A DNA stretch of 64,000 nucleotides, taken from positions 4,788,590 through 4,852,589 of the forward strand of contig LNAC01000031.1 of assembly GCA_002007465.1 (NCBI GenBank), given 5' to 3'. The notes beneath the pieces are model-generated. The model ran no database searches, was not told where the DNA came from, and was given only the letters and a program-made list of their open reading frames with translations. Position 1 is the stretch's first letter, and every line of letters begins with the position of its first letter. This DNA is from Ailurus styani (taxonomy: Eukaryota > Chordata > Mammalia > Carnivora > Ailuridae). Positions 33,261 through 45,109 of the stretch are shown here, piece after piece. A program made the position numbers and the translations under genes.

Positions 33261-34347
33261 GTGAATACTCAAAAGGAAAGAATTTCTAATGTTGGCATTC
33301 CTGAAGTCCTACAGAAAACATAATGTCGCCACTGTATTCCCATAAATAATCATCTAACTGTCCGTCTCTCTGTTCATTCACCTGCCTGCCCGTCAGCCTA
33401 TCCATCCATCCATCCAGTCCACCGTGCCTCCCTCCATCTTTGCCTTAGATCTTGTGTCTGTGTGAATTTTCCTACATGGTAGCAGAGCTGGGGGAGATTT
33501 CTCCTTTTGAAACAACTGCCTCAGGTCCTAATTACCATCTGTACTGCCCCCACATCCTACCAGGAAGTCTGCCCTCAGGTGCCCACCAGGAATTTGCTGT
33601 CATTCCTACCTTGGGTTTGTGTCTATCTACTCTTTCTCCTTCCACTTGCCCATGAGGCTCCCTTTTTTCCATTCTTTGGTTTCCTGTTACCCCTTCTGTC
33701 TCCCCTACCTCTGAGCAAACACCTTCTCCCCAGACACCTAATTGTAGCCAAGCTGCTATGGTGAATCCCCACATCCCTTAGCTCTGGTTCCTGCCTCTTA
33801 TTCTCACCGCCCTTCCTCTGGCTTTGGTCAATGGCAGCCAAGTAAGTTGACTGACCAAATTAAGAAATGCAATACCTTAAAATAGAGGAACTTTGATGAT
33901 TGCAGTAACATAAAATGCCAGGGGAAAAAAACACTCAGGGCAAGTGGATTCCTCTTTGTATCAGCCTATCCCACCTAGTCACACATATAAACAGAGCCCG
34001 AACAAACAGAAGCAAAGCACAACCACTGAAGATACTGACAAAATCCCACGTGACTGATGATACGGTACTTAAGTAGGTAAGCTAATAATTCCAAGACAAT
34101 GCCAATCTGAGTGATAACTAACTGTGTTGCTACCAGATAGAGGAACCATGAATTTTTGTGGAAACGATAAAAGCTTATGCTCCTCGTTAAATTAAAGAGT
34201 CTTTATGATATTGGCCACAGAATATTTATTCTTGTTGCTCTAATCCTATTCTAATGTGTTTCTCAGCAAAAATCCCTCTGGCTGTGGGGACATTTCTCAG
34301 TCTGCCAGGAGGCCCTGAGTGAACCTTGTGGGTCCAGCAGTCTGCTC
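33261..34347. other. Unclassified flank or intron
   Basis: Holds a short (CCAT)n run near 33400-33416. Nothing else I can classify. Confidence 0.4.
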
Positions 34348-34363
34348 TAGAAAAGTCAACTCT

Positions 34364-34394
34364 GTGCTCGCTTCGGCAGCACATATACTAAAAT
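34364..34394 (+). pseudogene. U6 snRNA 5'-end retropseudogene, 31 nt
   Basis: The first 31 nt of U6 snRNA are present exactly (GTGCTCGCTTCGGCAGCACA, then TATACTAAAAT), and the rest of U6 is missing. The 15-bp repeat TAGAAAAGTCAACTC (34348-34362) and TAGAAAGGTCAACTC (34395-34409) flanks it with one mismatch. There is no A tail. This is the structure of a 3'-truncated snRNA retropseudogene. Without the spliceosomal core and the U6 promoter it has no function. Confidence 0.9.
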
Positions 34395-34409
34395 TAGAAA
34401 GGTCAACTC

Positions 34410-35074
34410 AACATCCCTGACAGTGTCAAGTCACCAGGCACGGCTGTAGTGGGCAGCCATCCCATTTGCGGCCCTAGTGATTGTGAGGAGCTTATTTTTG
34501 TTATATCGTAAGGCCAGTGTTCCCAACCATCCAGCCGAACATGAGCACCAGCACTTCAAGGTGAACAGAAATATCTGTTTGAAAAGTATATTAATAGAGT
34601 CTAATCCCCAAATCAATGAATGTATTTTTGGCCCTAGACATCCACACATTTAGCCAAATGGCTCTAGGACAGAATTTAATATTGTATGTGTTTGTCTCAT
34701 CCATAGAAAGGGTAATGAAACCGGTAAGAGAGAAGTTTTCCTATGCTCTGAGAATACTTCTTTGCCCCATCACTAAAATATATAAGATTCTGTTCTGTAT
34801 GAAACTCACCTCTGGGTAACCTCTGGGCACCCCCACCCCCCACCCCCGCAGTATGGGTCACACACACACATTTCTTATGGTTTGGATGCCTAACCTGGTA
34901 AGAGTTTGACCATCTTCCCTTTGCCCTTCTTCTAGAATGATTTATCTTTGAATAAATTACAGTAAAAATAATTTTGTCCGGGGCATTTTTTTTCTCAGAA
35001 ATTTGTGATCAGTTTTTCACAGACATAGAAATAACTAGACCAAACTACGATGTTAAGGAGATAGGAGAAAAGTC
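34410..35074. other. Unclassified flank or intron
   Basis: A C-rich run lies at 34829-34848. No feature recognised. Confidence 0.4.
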
Positions 35075-35260
35075 AAACATTGACTGGATGCTTACAACAC
35101 AAAAGGCTCTGTATGTGTGTATTTATATCTATAGTTCAGTTAATTCTCGCAACAACCAAATGACTATAATATCCTATTTCACAGGTGCAAACTGAGGAAC
35201 TTTCTCCAAGTCAGATAGCAGTGTTTCTGACTAAAGTCTGTGTTCTTTCCACCTTGCCAA
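35075..35260 (-). mobile_element. MIR
   Basis: Reverse MIR order: GACTGGATGCTTACAAC, AATTCTCGCAACAACC, ATCCTATTTCACAGGTGC, AACTGAGGAACTTTCTCC. Confidence 0.68.
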
Positions 35261-35301
35261 GCTCCTTATCTTTGAAGTCTCTCAATATCTTCATCATTTT
35301 T

Positions 35302-35501
35302 GGGCGCCTGGGTGGCTCAGTGGGTTAAAGCCTCTGCTTTTCGGCTCAGGTCATGATCTCAGGGTCCTGGGATCGAGGCCCGCATCGGGCTCCCTGCTCA
35401 GCGGGGAGCCTGCTTCCCCCTCCCCCCCGCCGCCTGCTTCTCTGCCTCCTTGTGATCTCTCTCCCTCTGTGAAATACATAAATAAATAATCTTTAAAAAA
35501 A
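35302..35501 (+). mobile_element. CAN SINE, young GTTAAAGCC type
   Basis: Full-length copy. Duplication ATATCTTCATCATTTT ends at 35301 and recurs at 35503-35518. Confidence 0.95.
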
Positions 35502-35569
35502 AATATCTTCATCATTTTCTGCTTCCTTTTTGACATGACTTTGCCCCTTGCTAGACACCATGTATTTTA

Positions 35570-35775
35570 TTTTATTTTATTTTTTTAAAGATTTTATTTA
35601 TTTATTTGACACAGAGAGAGAGATTACAAGTAGGCAGAGAGGCAGGCAGAGAGAGAGGAGGAAGCAGGCTCCCTGCTGAGCAGAGAGCCTGATGCGGGCC
35701 TCGATCCCAGGACCCTGAGATCATGACCTGAGCCGAAGGCAGAGGCTTTAGCCCACTGAGCCACCCAGGCGCCCA
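35570..35775 (-). mobile_element. CAN SINE, reverse, young type
   Basis: Reverse copy with perfect 15-bp duplication ACACCATGTATTTTA at 35555-35569 and 35776-35790. It lies 50 bp from a forward copy, making an inverted SINE pair. Confidence 0.96.
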
Positions 35776-35844
35776 ACACCATGTATTTTAGATACTCAGG
35801 TTTTCTGCTAAATCTCTTCGATCATTCATTCACTTATTTATTCT

Positions 35845-36360
35845 GTCAGTCAGTCAATATAAACATTTGAACATTGCTTGGATTCCTCTAAGTACTCTTC
35901 TGGGCAGCCAGCCTACAGCAATGAGCAAAACAGGAAACAAAATTCTGCCCTCACAGACATTCTAAAAGGGAGTGTGCAATAAGTACCCAGGCGTTCAAGA
36001 GGAAGTGTGATGAGTACAATTACTGAGACAAGCAAAGGCACGGTGGCAGCCCAGTGGAAGGACATGCAGCCTCCTGCAGTGAAGAAGGAAAAAGACTTCT
36101 CGGAAGAAGTGACAACTAAGGGGAGTCTTGTGGCCTTGTAGGAATTGCTCCATTGAGTGGATGAAGTATGTTTCTGCTCAGTGAATAGCCATCCCCCTGG
36201 CCAGGAGGGCAGAGTGGTAGGAACAGGGAGGCCTTTTCCCTGATAATCACAGTTGAGGCTTGTATAACTGAGTAGAAGCCAGATGCTGAGGGGTCTTGTA
36301 TCTTCGTAAGCATGTGAGGAGTTTGGAACGTATGCTGTAGGTGATGGAGAGCTGCGTGGT
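35845..36360 (-). mobile_element. L2 LINE, reverse
   Basis: Reverse L2 blocks: CTACAGCAATGAGCAAAACAGG, TTCTGCCCTCACAGACATTC, GAAGAAGTGACAACTAAGGGG, GGAGTTTGGAACGTATGC. Confidence 0.72.
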
Positions 36361-36889
36361 CACATAGTAAGTATTTACTGAATCCTGGAGTGCTGTTTTA
36401 AATGTTCAAATCCAGCCTGGAAAATTAGTCAATTTTTCTTTTCAAACAAAATAGACAAAAATAAGCCTTGAAAAATTATGTTGTAAGAATTGGGGTGTCT
36501 TTTTATGTTTTAAATGTTCTACTCAATCTGCACTTATATATATACACATAGACTCTTACATAAATGTAATAGATCATAGAAATACAATAAAGGATGAATA
36601 TTCTGAATATGTAAAAATATATATACTAAGGTATACAGCAAGGAACACTTACAAACATCCCTTATGAAATCCTCATTGAAAAATATCATTATACACATTT
36701 TGATGTGTTTCTTTCTAGACTCTTTTCTATGAGCACATACATATATAATTATACATGTATTCATATATAATTAGGTATATAATTGACACTATATTATACA
36801 TATAATTTTATAGCCTAATTTTTTCATTTTATTTTAATTATGTGTATATTTTGACATTTCACGTGTTCTTACATATTTTTTTGAAAATA
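36361..36889. other. AT-rich sequence
   Basis: Low-complexity TATA-rich DNA around 36530-36830. No gene seen. Confidence 0.5.
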
Positions 36890-37262
36890 AGGGTTTTTTT
36901 ACTATGTTCAATTAGGTAACATACAGTACGTCATTAGTTTTTGATGTAGTGGTCAATGATTCATTAGTTGCATATAACACCCAGTGCTCATCACATCACC
37001 CCCTTAACACCCATCACCCGGTTACCCATCCCTCCACCCCCCTCCCTTCTGAAACCCTCACTTTGTTTCCCAGGGTCCATAGTCTCTCATGGTTTGTCTC
37101 CCTCTCTGATTTCTTCCATTCGTTTTCCCTCCCTTCCCCTGTGGTCCTCTGTGCTATTCCTTATGTTCCACATATGAGTGAAACCATATGATCATTGTCT
37201 TTCTCTGCTGGACTTATTTCACTTAACATAATCCCCTCCAGTTCCATCCGTGTGATGTATAA
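36890..37262 (-). mobile_element. Carnivoran L1 3' UTR, reverse
   Basis: Reverse complement of the L1 3' end seen in dog-like carnivores: TACTATGTTCAATTAGGTAAC, CATTAGTTTTTGATGTAGTGG, ACACCCAGTGCTCATCAC, GTTCCACATATGAGTGAAAC. Confidence 0.85.
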
Positions 37263-37419
37263 TTATAATCTATGGCTACCATAATTTTATTCTAACTACT
37301 TTTTTAGTTTTGGATGTTTACATTGTGACCAACTATTTTGGAAATGGAAATAATACAGCAATCATATTTTAAACAAAACTATTTTAAAGATCTCTGATCG
37401 TTCTCTAAGAAAATAATGG

Positions 37420-37905
37420 AACAAAGGTTTGGAATATTGGTGAGGATCTTGATACACACTGCCGACTTGCCCTAAAAAGAGACTATTAGATTTTTGTAAA
37501 GGAAATTGAAAATATGTCACAAGAGAGGTAAAACTTTTATACCCAAATGGAGAGACCGCACATCTTAAAATATTTTCTAGGGAAATATCCCAAAATACAG
37601 AAAAAGACTTACATATGAACATACTAGCCACAGTGTTAACAAAAAATTGGAACCAGCTTAATTGTCCAACACTAGGGAAATGTAAGAGTAATACATATTT
37701 ATGACAACCATTAAAAGTTTATTGATAATTATTTATGATATGTAAAATGTACACATTATAATTGTTAAGTGGAAAATTGGGATACAAAATGTTACATATA
37801 CTTTGATTTCAACTGTGTTAAGAAAAACTCCAGAACAAATTTTATCTGAGCTTTTTGGGAGGAAAGAATTACAGGTAATCTTTTTCTTCTAGTTTGCCAT
37901 ATTTT
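37420..37905 (+). mobile_element. Old L1 LINE fragment
   Basis: Diverged L1 ORF2-end and 3' UTR pattern: GAAATATCCCAAAATACAG, ACAAAAAATTGGAACCAGC, TTAATTGTCCAACACTAGG. Confidence 0.6.
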
Positions 37906-38984
37906 TATTAGCATGAATTGTTTTTATATTTTAAAAAGTGACTAAGGTGAGTCTTCTTTTGTTGTGCAATTGTGGGTTTTTTTTTTTTTCCTAGGTTTCC
38001 TTACCAATGTCAGTTTGGGGATAAAATTTCAGCCATAATTTCATTTTCTAATGGTGTGCATTGATTTTAATGTTTTCTTAAGAAGTCATACGAGAAATCA
38101 CTAGAATCTCCTAGCTGCAGCCTGCTTTGAAGCGAGAAGGCTGAAAGTGACTTCTCATTCCAGAAAGTTTTCACAGACTGCACCTGACAGAGATGGATAT
38201 GGGGTTTAGGATCAGGAATTCTCGTTGGGTTCCTGACATGCCCAATTCTCTGCATCTCTTAGAAAGTAGCAGCAGAGAAAGTTCTTGCCTGTTATATTAT
38301 TGATTTGCGGAGAAGTCGGGAGGGAAGCACTTTCAGAGCAGAATGTTTAGCTGAGAAAGCACTTTTCACTCCAAATCCAACTCTATTTCTATCAGTCAAT
38401 AATCTGTTCTAGATTGTAGTTTGTTTTTCTTTAAGAGGGACAAGAAAATTATTTGATGTGACATAAAACAGGAAATGTTTTGAGGGGAACTCACTAGGAA
38501 ACTTTTAAGTTTTTTGCAAGAATTGAGGTGTCTCTGAAATTATTTTTTTGTATTTTAAATTCAATTTCCATATACATACATATATATAATTTTAAATACA
38601 TACATAAATGATATTTATTTTAAGGGAAGTCTTTTTTCTTTCCATTTCTGCTTCTTCCCTCACCCAACCCTCTCACCCATGTGAGTGACCTACCATGAAT
38701 ATGTAAGTAGGTTAAAACACCCCTTTCCTACTCTGATTTTTGGGTGAATGTTACACTTCAAATGTTACCCAACTTTGAAAGGGCTATGGCAATGGCTTCT
38801 CGTTAGTAGCTAGTCCGTGCTAAAACTATACTGAGGGAAGCGTTATCTGATTTTATATTAGGAATTTAAGATCTAAATGTTGTTTCTGGCAAGTGAACAG
38901 ATTCTTTTTTATGCTACTCCAATTTTAAAATGTTCAAATAGATGTTCTATGCCTTAAAAATTAAAAAAGACTTCCTGTGGGCAT
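37906..38984. other. Unclassified flank or intron
   Basis: AT-rich. TA-rich stretch near 38570-38610. No feature recognised. Confidence 0.4.
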
Positions 38985-39150
38985 TTCCAGGGAGGGACAC
39001 AAGGAACTTTCTGGAGTGATGGAAATGTTCTATATCTTGACTGTGGTGATGATTATATAGGTGCATAGCATTTGTCAAACCTCTTGAGCTCTATGCTTAA
39101 AATGGGGCCATTTTACTGGAGGTAAACTCTACCTAAATAAAGTTTATTGG
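38985..39150 (+). mobile_element. Old L1 3' end
   Basis: Follows the L1M 3' terminus: GGAACTTTCTGGAGTGATGG, AAATGTTCTATATCTTGACTG, CATTTGTCAAACCTCTTGAG, ATGCTTAAAATGGGGCC. Confidence 0.65.
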
Positions 39151-40140
39151 ACAAAAGCATATCTATTCACTTAAACTGTGGCTTTCGAACTTGCTGCGAA
39201 GACATTGTCATTTATCTCTACAGTCCTCACCCCTCCCCGGTGTGATGACATGTGGGTTTCAGATGACTTGTTCTAGGTGGCCGTCTTAAGTCTGGGGCAT
39301 GATGGAGAACAGAAGTGGCTTTGCATGTGACTGGGGGCCACTCAAGGAAATGTCATCAGAGCTACTGGCATCACAACCTCATTTTGCCACAGAAGCCACT
39401 CCATTCTGTCTTCTGCCAACAGCGTCTCTCAGGTGGTGGTGAAAGATGTAGAAGGAGGCAGTTCTTGATTTGGTGTCATGGAGACAGAGTCCGATTATCT
39501 CAATATTTCTGTCTCTTCTCTCTCTTTCAAGACGGTATCAAACGTGGGTCAGGCAGAGCGATATGTACAAAGTAAAACAAACAGCACTATTTCTGAGCCA
39601 AGCATCTCTCCAGTTGCTTGTTCGAGTCTCTCTTAAGGCAGGTCTGGGCTAAACTTATTTATGCTTTTTTTCATATTGTTTACTTTAATGGTGATGAATA
39701 AAATGGCTAAAATACCCTTGGTTAGAGAGTTACAATTCAGACCATGAAATGGACAAAGCAGATTATTTCATTACCCATCCTTGCCAACACTTGGCCTCAT
39801 ATTGGACACTGCTGTTGAAGTTGTCCGTTGTCAGGGAGACCCAGCCTTCCATCTGTATCTCGCTTCATGTTAAATGCTGCAAAGCTGGTTGGTCACGTGC
39901 ACTCTCCACTCGTATTACTAAGTCTCACGGAGAGTCTGTTCACTTTAGCTCTAGCCACAGCAGCAGAGGCCAGAGTAGTGTTCACTGAGGAGGGGACTGT
40001 GGGGGGGGCCGGGAAATGCGGGAGGTGCTGGAAGTGAGAGGGTCTGATGGGGAGCCTGGCTGGCCTGGTCTGGTGATGGTACAGGAGTGAGCCTGTGAGC
40101 CTGCTACCTGTGTGTGAAAGCATGCTTCCTACCAAAATGT
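39151..40140. other. Unclassified flank or intron
   Basis: Mixed composition, with a G-rich patch at 39990-40080. No exon recognised. Confidence 0.4.
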
Positions 40141-40152
40141 CTCCAGTCACCT

Positions 40153-40354
40153 TTTTTTTTTTTAAAGATTTTATTTGTTTATTTGATAAAGAGAGAGATT
40201 ACAAGTGGGCAGAGAGGCAGACAGAGGGAGAGGAGGAAGCAGGCTCCCTGCTGAGCAGGCAACCTGACTCGAAGAGGGGCTCGATCCCAGGACCCTGAGA
40301 TCATGACCTGAGCCGAAGGCAGAGGCTTTAACCCACTGAGCCACCCAGGCGCCC
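40153..40354 (-). mobile_element. CAN SINE, reverse
   Basis: Reverse young copy. CTCCAGTCACCTT (from 40141) and CTCCAGTCATCTT (from 40355) flank it with one mismatch. Confidence 0.95.
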
Positions 40355-40439
40355 CTCCAGTCATCTTGTCTCAAACTTTAAACCATATTTCATACTTACT
40401 TTTTAATATTCACAAATTCAGTTTAGAAATGCAATTTTT

Positions 40440-40630
40440 TTTAAAGATTTTATTTATTTATTTCACAGCGGGAGAGAGATCACAAGGAGGCAGAGAGGCA
40501 GGCAGAGAGAGAGGGGGAAGCAGGCTCCCTGCTGAGCAGAGAGCCCGATGCGGGCCTCGATCCCAGGACCCTGAGATCATGACCTGAGCCGAAGGCAGAG
40601 GCTTTAACCCACTGAGCCACCCAGGCGCCC
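40440..40630 (-). mobile_element. CAN SINE, reverse, young type
   Basis: Reverse copy with perfect 16-bp duplication TAGAAATGCAATTTTT at 40424-40439 and 40631-40646. Confidence 0.96.
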
Positions 40631-40786
40631 TAGAAATGCAATTTTTAAGAGACAATGCAAATGTAACCTCATACTAGGTTTTTTAACAATGAATAAGTGA
40701 ATTTATATAAATAACACCGAGTAAAACTTGACTAATTCAAATTCATTATGTGGAATCTGAGATAGCTTATAAGGGTTGGATTGAAG

Positions 40787-41563
40787 TTTTTTTTTCCTTT
40801 TTTTAAGTAAAACAGTTGACAATTTTATTTTCACATTTCACATTACAAATGAAAATTACTTGGGTTTTTGTTTTTTGGTTTTGGTTTTTGGTTTTTTTTG
40901 TGGTCCCACTACTCCCCTGCAAAAACTATTCCCTCCTTGGTGGGAAGGGGGAGCAAGTCTTCCTTGTCCTGCTGTGAGAAAACAGCGAGAGTCACAGCAC
41001 CATGACTTCCTGGTTAAGTAGAACAAACGTAAAATGAATATAAAGAAGTTCCCGTCTCTCCTATCTGTCTGGTCAAGTCATTCCTGGCTGAGTGGGCACC
41101 ATCATGGGACAAGCAGGGGGTCTCATCTTTGGGGACCCAGGCATCATTGGCATGTGGCCTCCCATGAGTGACCTCATTTCAGGAGCAGGTCTGACTGGCA
41201 TCATCCAGGAGGAGGAGGGTCCATCATTGGCATGATGGGAGGGCCCCCCGTATGGACCTCTGGCCTCATGCCAGGGCAAGGGAGACTAGGGGGAGGTGAG
41301 ATCATTGCCTCTGCAGCAAGAGGAGCAGAGAATGGAGTAGGAGGTATCTTTCCTTGTCAAAATACAGCGGTTGTTTTGTCCATCAGGATGTAAGCCTGAT
41401 CTTTCACCAATTTCTGATAGTAGTCTTTCACATTCTCTTCGTGTTTCCTACCACTGCAGTATGTCTTCCTCACAGATGGAGAGTCATGGGTGAAGTATGT
41501 GTGACAGTAGTCACAATAAAACTTAGCCATGTTGTTCTGCAGGCTGTTGGCCACTTTGTCCCA
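40787..41563 (-). pseudogene. SNRPC: SNRPC (U1 snRNP protein C) processed pseudogene
   Basis: Minus-strand intronless copy of the mRNA for U1-C, the zinc-finger protein that helps U1 snRNP bind 5' splice sites. The ATG is at 41530-41528. The first 57 codons stay open ([20 protein letters not shown], then [14 protein letters not shown] DYYQK). Codon 58, expected to be Gln, is TGA. The zinc finger is damaged: Cys6, Cys9 and His30 are kept, but His24 is Tyr. The Pro- and Met-rich C-terminal half continues in shifted frames ([22 protein letters not shown]), followed by a 3' UTR and a poly-A tail (poly-T at 40787-40804). GGATTGAAG at 40778-40786 and 41564-41572 looks like the target duplication. 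It is a dead retrocopy. Confidence 0.93.
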
Positions 41564-41572
41564 GGATTGAAG

Positions 41573-41765
41573 GCTTGTTTTCTTTTTTCCAAGATTGTAT
41601 TTATTTATTTGTGTGAGAGAGAGTGTGCACAAGCAGGGGAAGCAGGGGGAGCCACAGACAGAGAGAGAAGCAGGCTCCCTGCTGAGCAGGGAGTCCCATG
41701 TGGGACTCGATCCCAGGACCTGAGCTGAAGGCAGATGCTTAACCAACTGAGCCACCCAGGCATCC
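41573..41765 (-). mobile_element. CAN SINE at the 5' edge of the SNRPC copy
   Basis: Reverse copy. The 12-bp duplication CCAGGATTGAAG lies at 41561-41572 and 41766-41777. It overlaps the target duplication of the SNRPC retrocopy. Confidence 0.93.
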
Positions 41766-41976
41766 CCAGGATTGAAGCTTTTGATAACTTTTTTGTAAAC
41801 TCTTTTTAAAAAGGTTAAGAGCCTAGATAATAATGCCAACTGTATAAATAAAATTGAAGAGGGACATTGAAGATACTTATGAGGAACAGTCTCACTACTT
41901 TGAAGAAAGAAAAATGGATTTATGTATGTATATCTGGTATGTACATATTTACTTATTTATTTTAAAAGGTCTTCAA

Positions 41977-42194
41977 GGGGCACCTGGGTGGCTCAGTGGG
42001 TTAAAGCCTCTGCCTTTGGCTCAGGTCATAATCTCAGGGTCCTGGGATCAAGCCCTTCATCGGGCTCTCTGCTCAGCAGGGAGCCTGCTTTCCCTTCTCT
42101 CTCTGCCTGCCTCTCTGCCTCCTTGTGATCTCTGTCTCTCTGTCAAATAAATACATAAAATCTTTAAAAAATTAGAAATAAATAAATAAATAAA
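41977..42194 (+). mobile_element. CAN SINE with an extended tail
   Basis: Full-length forward copy. The tail runs through a second AAATAAATAAAT block. GGTCTTCAA and GCTCTTCAA flank it. Confidence 0.93.
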
Positions 42195-43133
42195 AGCTCT
42201 TCAAAAAGTCCTTGGGAATTCCACTGGATAATTCTTTGTTAGCCTAGTTTGTTCAAGTAGTAAACGAATAATACATAAATACAACTGCATGCTTAATAGA
42301 ATAAAACTACATGTTCAATAAGGTAGTTTGAATGTATTCGAACCGAGAGGAAGAGAACAAAAGATATTTACATTATAATACTTAAAATGTGTAATAATGG
42401 AACTGAATAAATGATGAAAACTGCTGAAAGTCATCTAAATATCCAGTAAGAGTTTGTTTTTAACATCTGTCCAGGTGACACACTGAGTGGAAGGGTCTGG
42501 AACCCGATGCCACACTTGGTGGAGTAGGGGATGATGTTGCTCTCAGTCCCTGCAGAGGCCCTTCTCCCATCGGTTGAGTGTGGTGTGGTGAGTATGCCTC
42601 AAGGTGAGGCAAATCACCTTTTAAAGGAAGATGCCTCTATTATGCACTGGCGAGCATGCCCACTAGTGCCCTGGCTTTCCACAGGAGGAGAGAAGCCAGT
42701 GAGGGCTGGTTTGTTCCTGAAAGGGAGGAAAATTGCTGGGGTATGTGTGGGAGATTAGGAGAGTGTTCAGGTGTGGAGCATTTAGGGCTTGAGGTGACCC
42801 TCCTTTGTCTGCAAATCTTTAGTCCTTGCTGGATTCCTTAAATGCTGAGGGAGAACGATATTTTTGTTTCTTTGTTTTTGGAAACCAGTGAACAGTCAGG
42901 GTTTTGTGACTGGTTTACACTGGTGGAACAGAGATCCAGGCACAAATATAGGAGCTAGACATAAGAAGTAAGCCCTGTAGATTTCACTCGATCTGATTTG
43001 TGACAAAAAAGCAAGTCTTTGTTGGAGGTAGTGACTCCAGTCTTTCGACAGAGCAAAACCATGAAAAGTAGGGCAGACAACGAAAACTTTAAATCCTCGG
43101 TGACTTCACAGAGCACCAAGTCAAACATTTTTT
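42195..43133. other. Unclassified flank or intron
   Basis: No exon, RNA or repeat that I can name. Confidence 0.4.
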
Positions 43134-43151
43134 GAAAACTTCCCTATTTTA

Positions 43152-43363
43152 GGGCGCCTGGGTGGCTCAGTGGGTTAAAGCCTCCGCCTTCGGCTCAGGT
43201 CATGATCTCAGGGTCCTGGGATCGAGGCCCGCATCGGGCTCTCTGCTCAGCGGGGAGCCTGCTTCCTCCTCTCTCTCTCTCTGCCTGCCTCTCTGCCTAT
43301 TTGTGATCTCTCTCTCTCTCTGTCAAATAAATAAATAAATAAAATCTTTAAAAAAAAAAAAAA
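43152..43363 (+). mobile_element. CAN SINE, young GTTAAAGCC type
   Basis: Full-length, near-consensus copy. Perfect 18-bp duplication GAAAACTTCCCTATTTTA at 43134-43151 and 43364-43381. Confidence 0.97.
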
Positions 43364-43381
43364 GAAAACTTCCCTATTTTA

Positions 43382-45090
43382 GACTTTTCAGTTTTATGAA
43401 ACAATACCGTCCCTTTATTTTATAAATCAGTTGGAATAGCATTGTCTGTTACTTGCAGTAGAAACATCCTAACCGATATAAGCAGTAAAGAGTATTGCTA
43501 CACTGTATATAGACCGTACTCTTTAGATCTTAAGTCAGGAAGCTGTGAGTCAGCCAAACAGTTCTGGAAGAAACTGTTTCAGACTGTGAGGGTTTTCACC
43601 CCACTGGTCACTAGGTAGAAAGAGCCTAAATGTTCCATCAGGGAGATGGCTGTGCTTCCCTTCCCCGGGGGCACCTGATTGTGCTGACTCTATGGCCAGT
43701 CTCTAGGTGACTCCCCTTATTAAAATGACGTTCTAATAAGGCATGATAAGGGAACTAACAAAGTGGGACATTCTGTGACTAAGGCTTGAAGGACAAAGGG
43801 ATAGAAAGAGGAGGCTCTGAGGGTGGTTGGAAGGTGTTAAGGGGAGAAAGGAGGGAGAGGCGGAGCCAGACTCCCCACTGGATCATTATCTCGGCCTGGC
43901 TCCAGCTGCTTCCTAGCTCTCTAGAGACAAGAGGGAGTCACTAGAAAGAAGGTTCTGCTACTCTGATTCTGTGCTCTTACCAGGAAAGACTGCTGTTGAA
44001 GGTACTTTGAGAACAGAGCCACTAATCCCAGTTTGTTCAGGACTTTCCCAGCTTTTGTCCTGAAAGTCCTGAATTTTGGAAAGCTCCTCCAAGGTTGGTT
44101 GCCCTAGAGTCCTTCGGAACTTAATGTGGGGCTAGTGTTTAGGGACCTTGGAGGAAGTGGTGGTCTCTTGGACTCAGTATTAGTACCAGGACAGGTCCCA
44201 GGAGACACGATGGAAGCAAGTTTGGAAAGTGTGTTTTACATAAGACATGGACTTTTCTCTTATTTCAGATTGGATTCCAGGATCCCTTGATCCTGAGAAA
44301 GGACAGAGCTGTCACTACTAAGGTCCCTGATCACACTGAGGTATCTGGAGGCCCACAGACCTGACTTTTTGTTCTGGGGACACAGAGAAAGGGATTCGAA
44401 ATATGAGGTGCAGCGGGGTGGCTGCAGAGGCTTGGCAGTGGAGTAGGTTTCTTCCTACCCTCACCTGCCACAGCAAGAAGCTGGCTGTTGAATTTGACTT
44501 TCTCCTGATAGGAAGCAAAGCACATTCCATAGCTTCTGATGGAAGAGGCCATGACTTTTTGAAAATAAATATGGGAGAGGCGATCAAATTATGTTATCAA
44601 AAAAAATTCCACTGATCTCAACTCAAAATGTGTGTACATGAGGAAAAGACCCCTGGGGAAAGGAATGAAGAGATAAAGTACTGCTGTGGAACACATCAGG
44701 ATCCGCAACTGGTCCTTTTGCAGGAATTAGAAAATAAAGCAGTTACACTCTTTCATTATAGTAAAGGCCTTCCAGCACATAGGGTGAACACCTGCTGATG
44801 TAAATTTGTGAAGAATAGAGCTGAAGGGGTAGAAATATCTACAGAATTGTCAGTAAGAGCTGTGGAGGTAATGTTGGAATAGGACATAGAAGAAGGGACG
44901 ATTGACCTTTTCCTTGGTGGCTTCAGATCTTCATTGGGACATTTAATAGTTTTGGCTTCTTTCTGAAGGAAGAGTTTATGGTCAGATAAGCTTGGGAACC
45001 ACTGTTGCCCTTCCTCCCCCCTCTCTAGCAGGTACTTTAGCATGTTGAACTGTTTCCCTTTGCCTATCCATTTCCAAACGTTATATAATT
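43382..45090. other. Unclassified flank or intron
   Basis: 1.7 kb without a named repeat. Open frames of 73 to 95 codons on the minus strand (44331-44552, 44756-45043) have no match that I recognise. Confidence 0.4.
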
Positions 45091-45109
45091 AGATTCTGAT
45101 TTTATTTTA

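Noticed and set aside
41354..41728. 124-codon plus-strand frame over the SNRPC copy and the SINE
   Set aside because: It is the antisense of the U1-C pseudogene joined to SINE sequence.
43976..44110. Donor-like GTAAGAGC on the minus strand as an upstream FAM81B exon
   Set aside because: No family resemblance in any frame.
44331..44587. Minus-strand frame ending at a strong donor (plus 44459-44464) as a FAM81B 5' exon
   Set aside because: The phase would fit, but the residues show no likeness to the known N-terminus and there is no other support.
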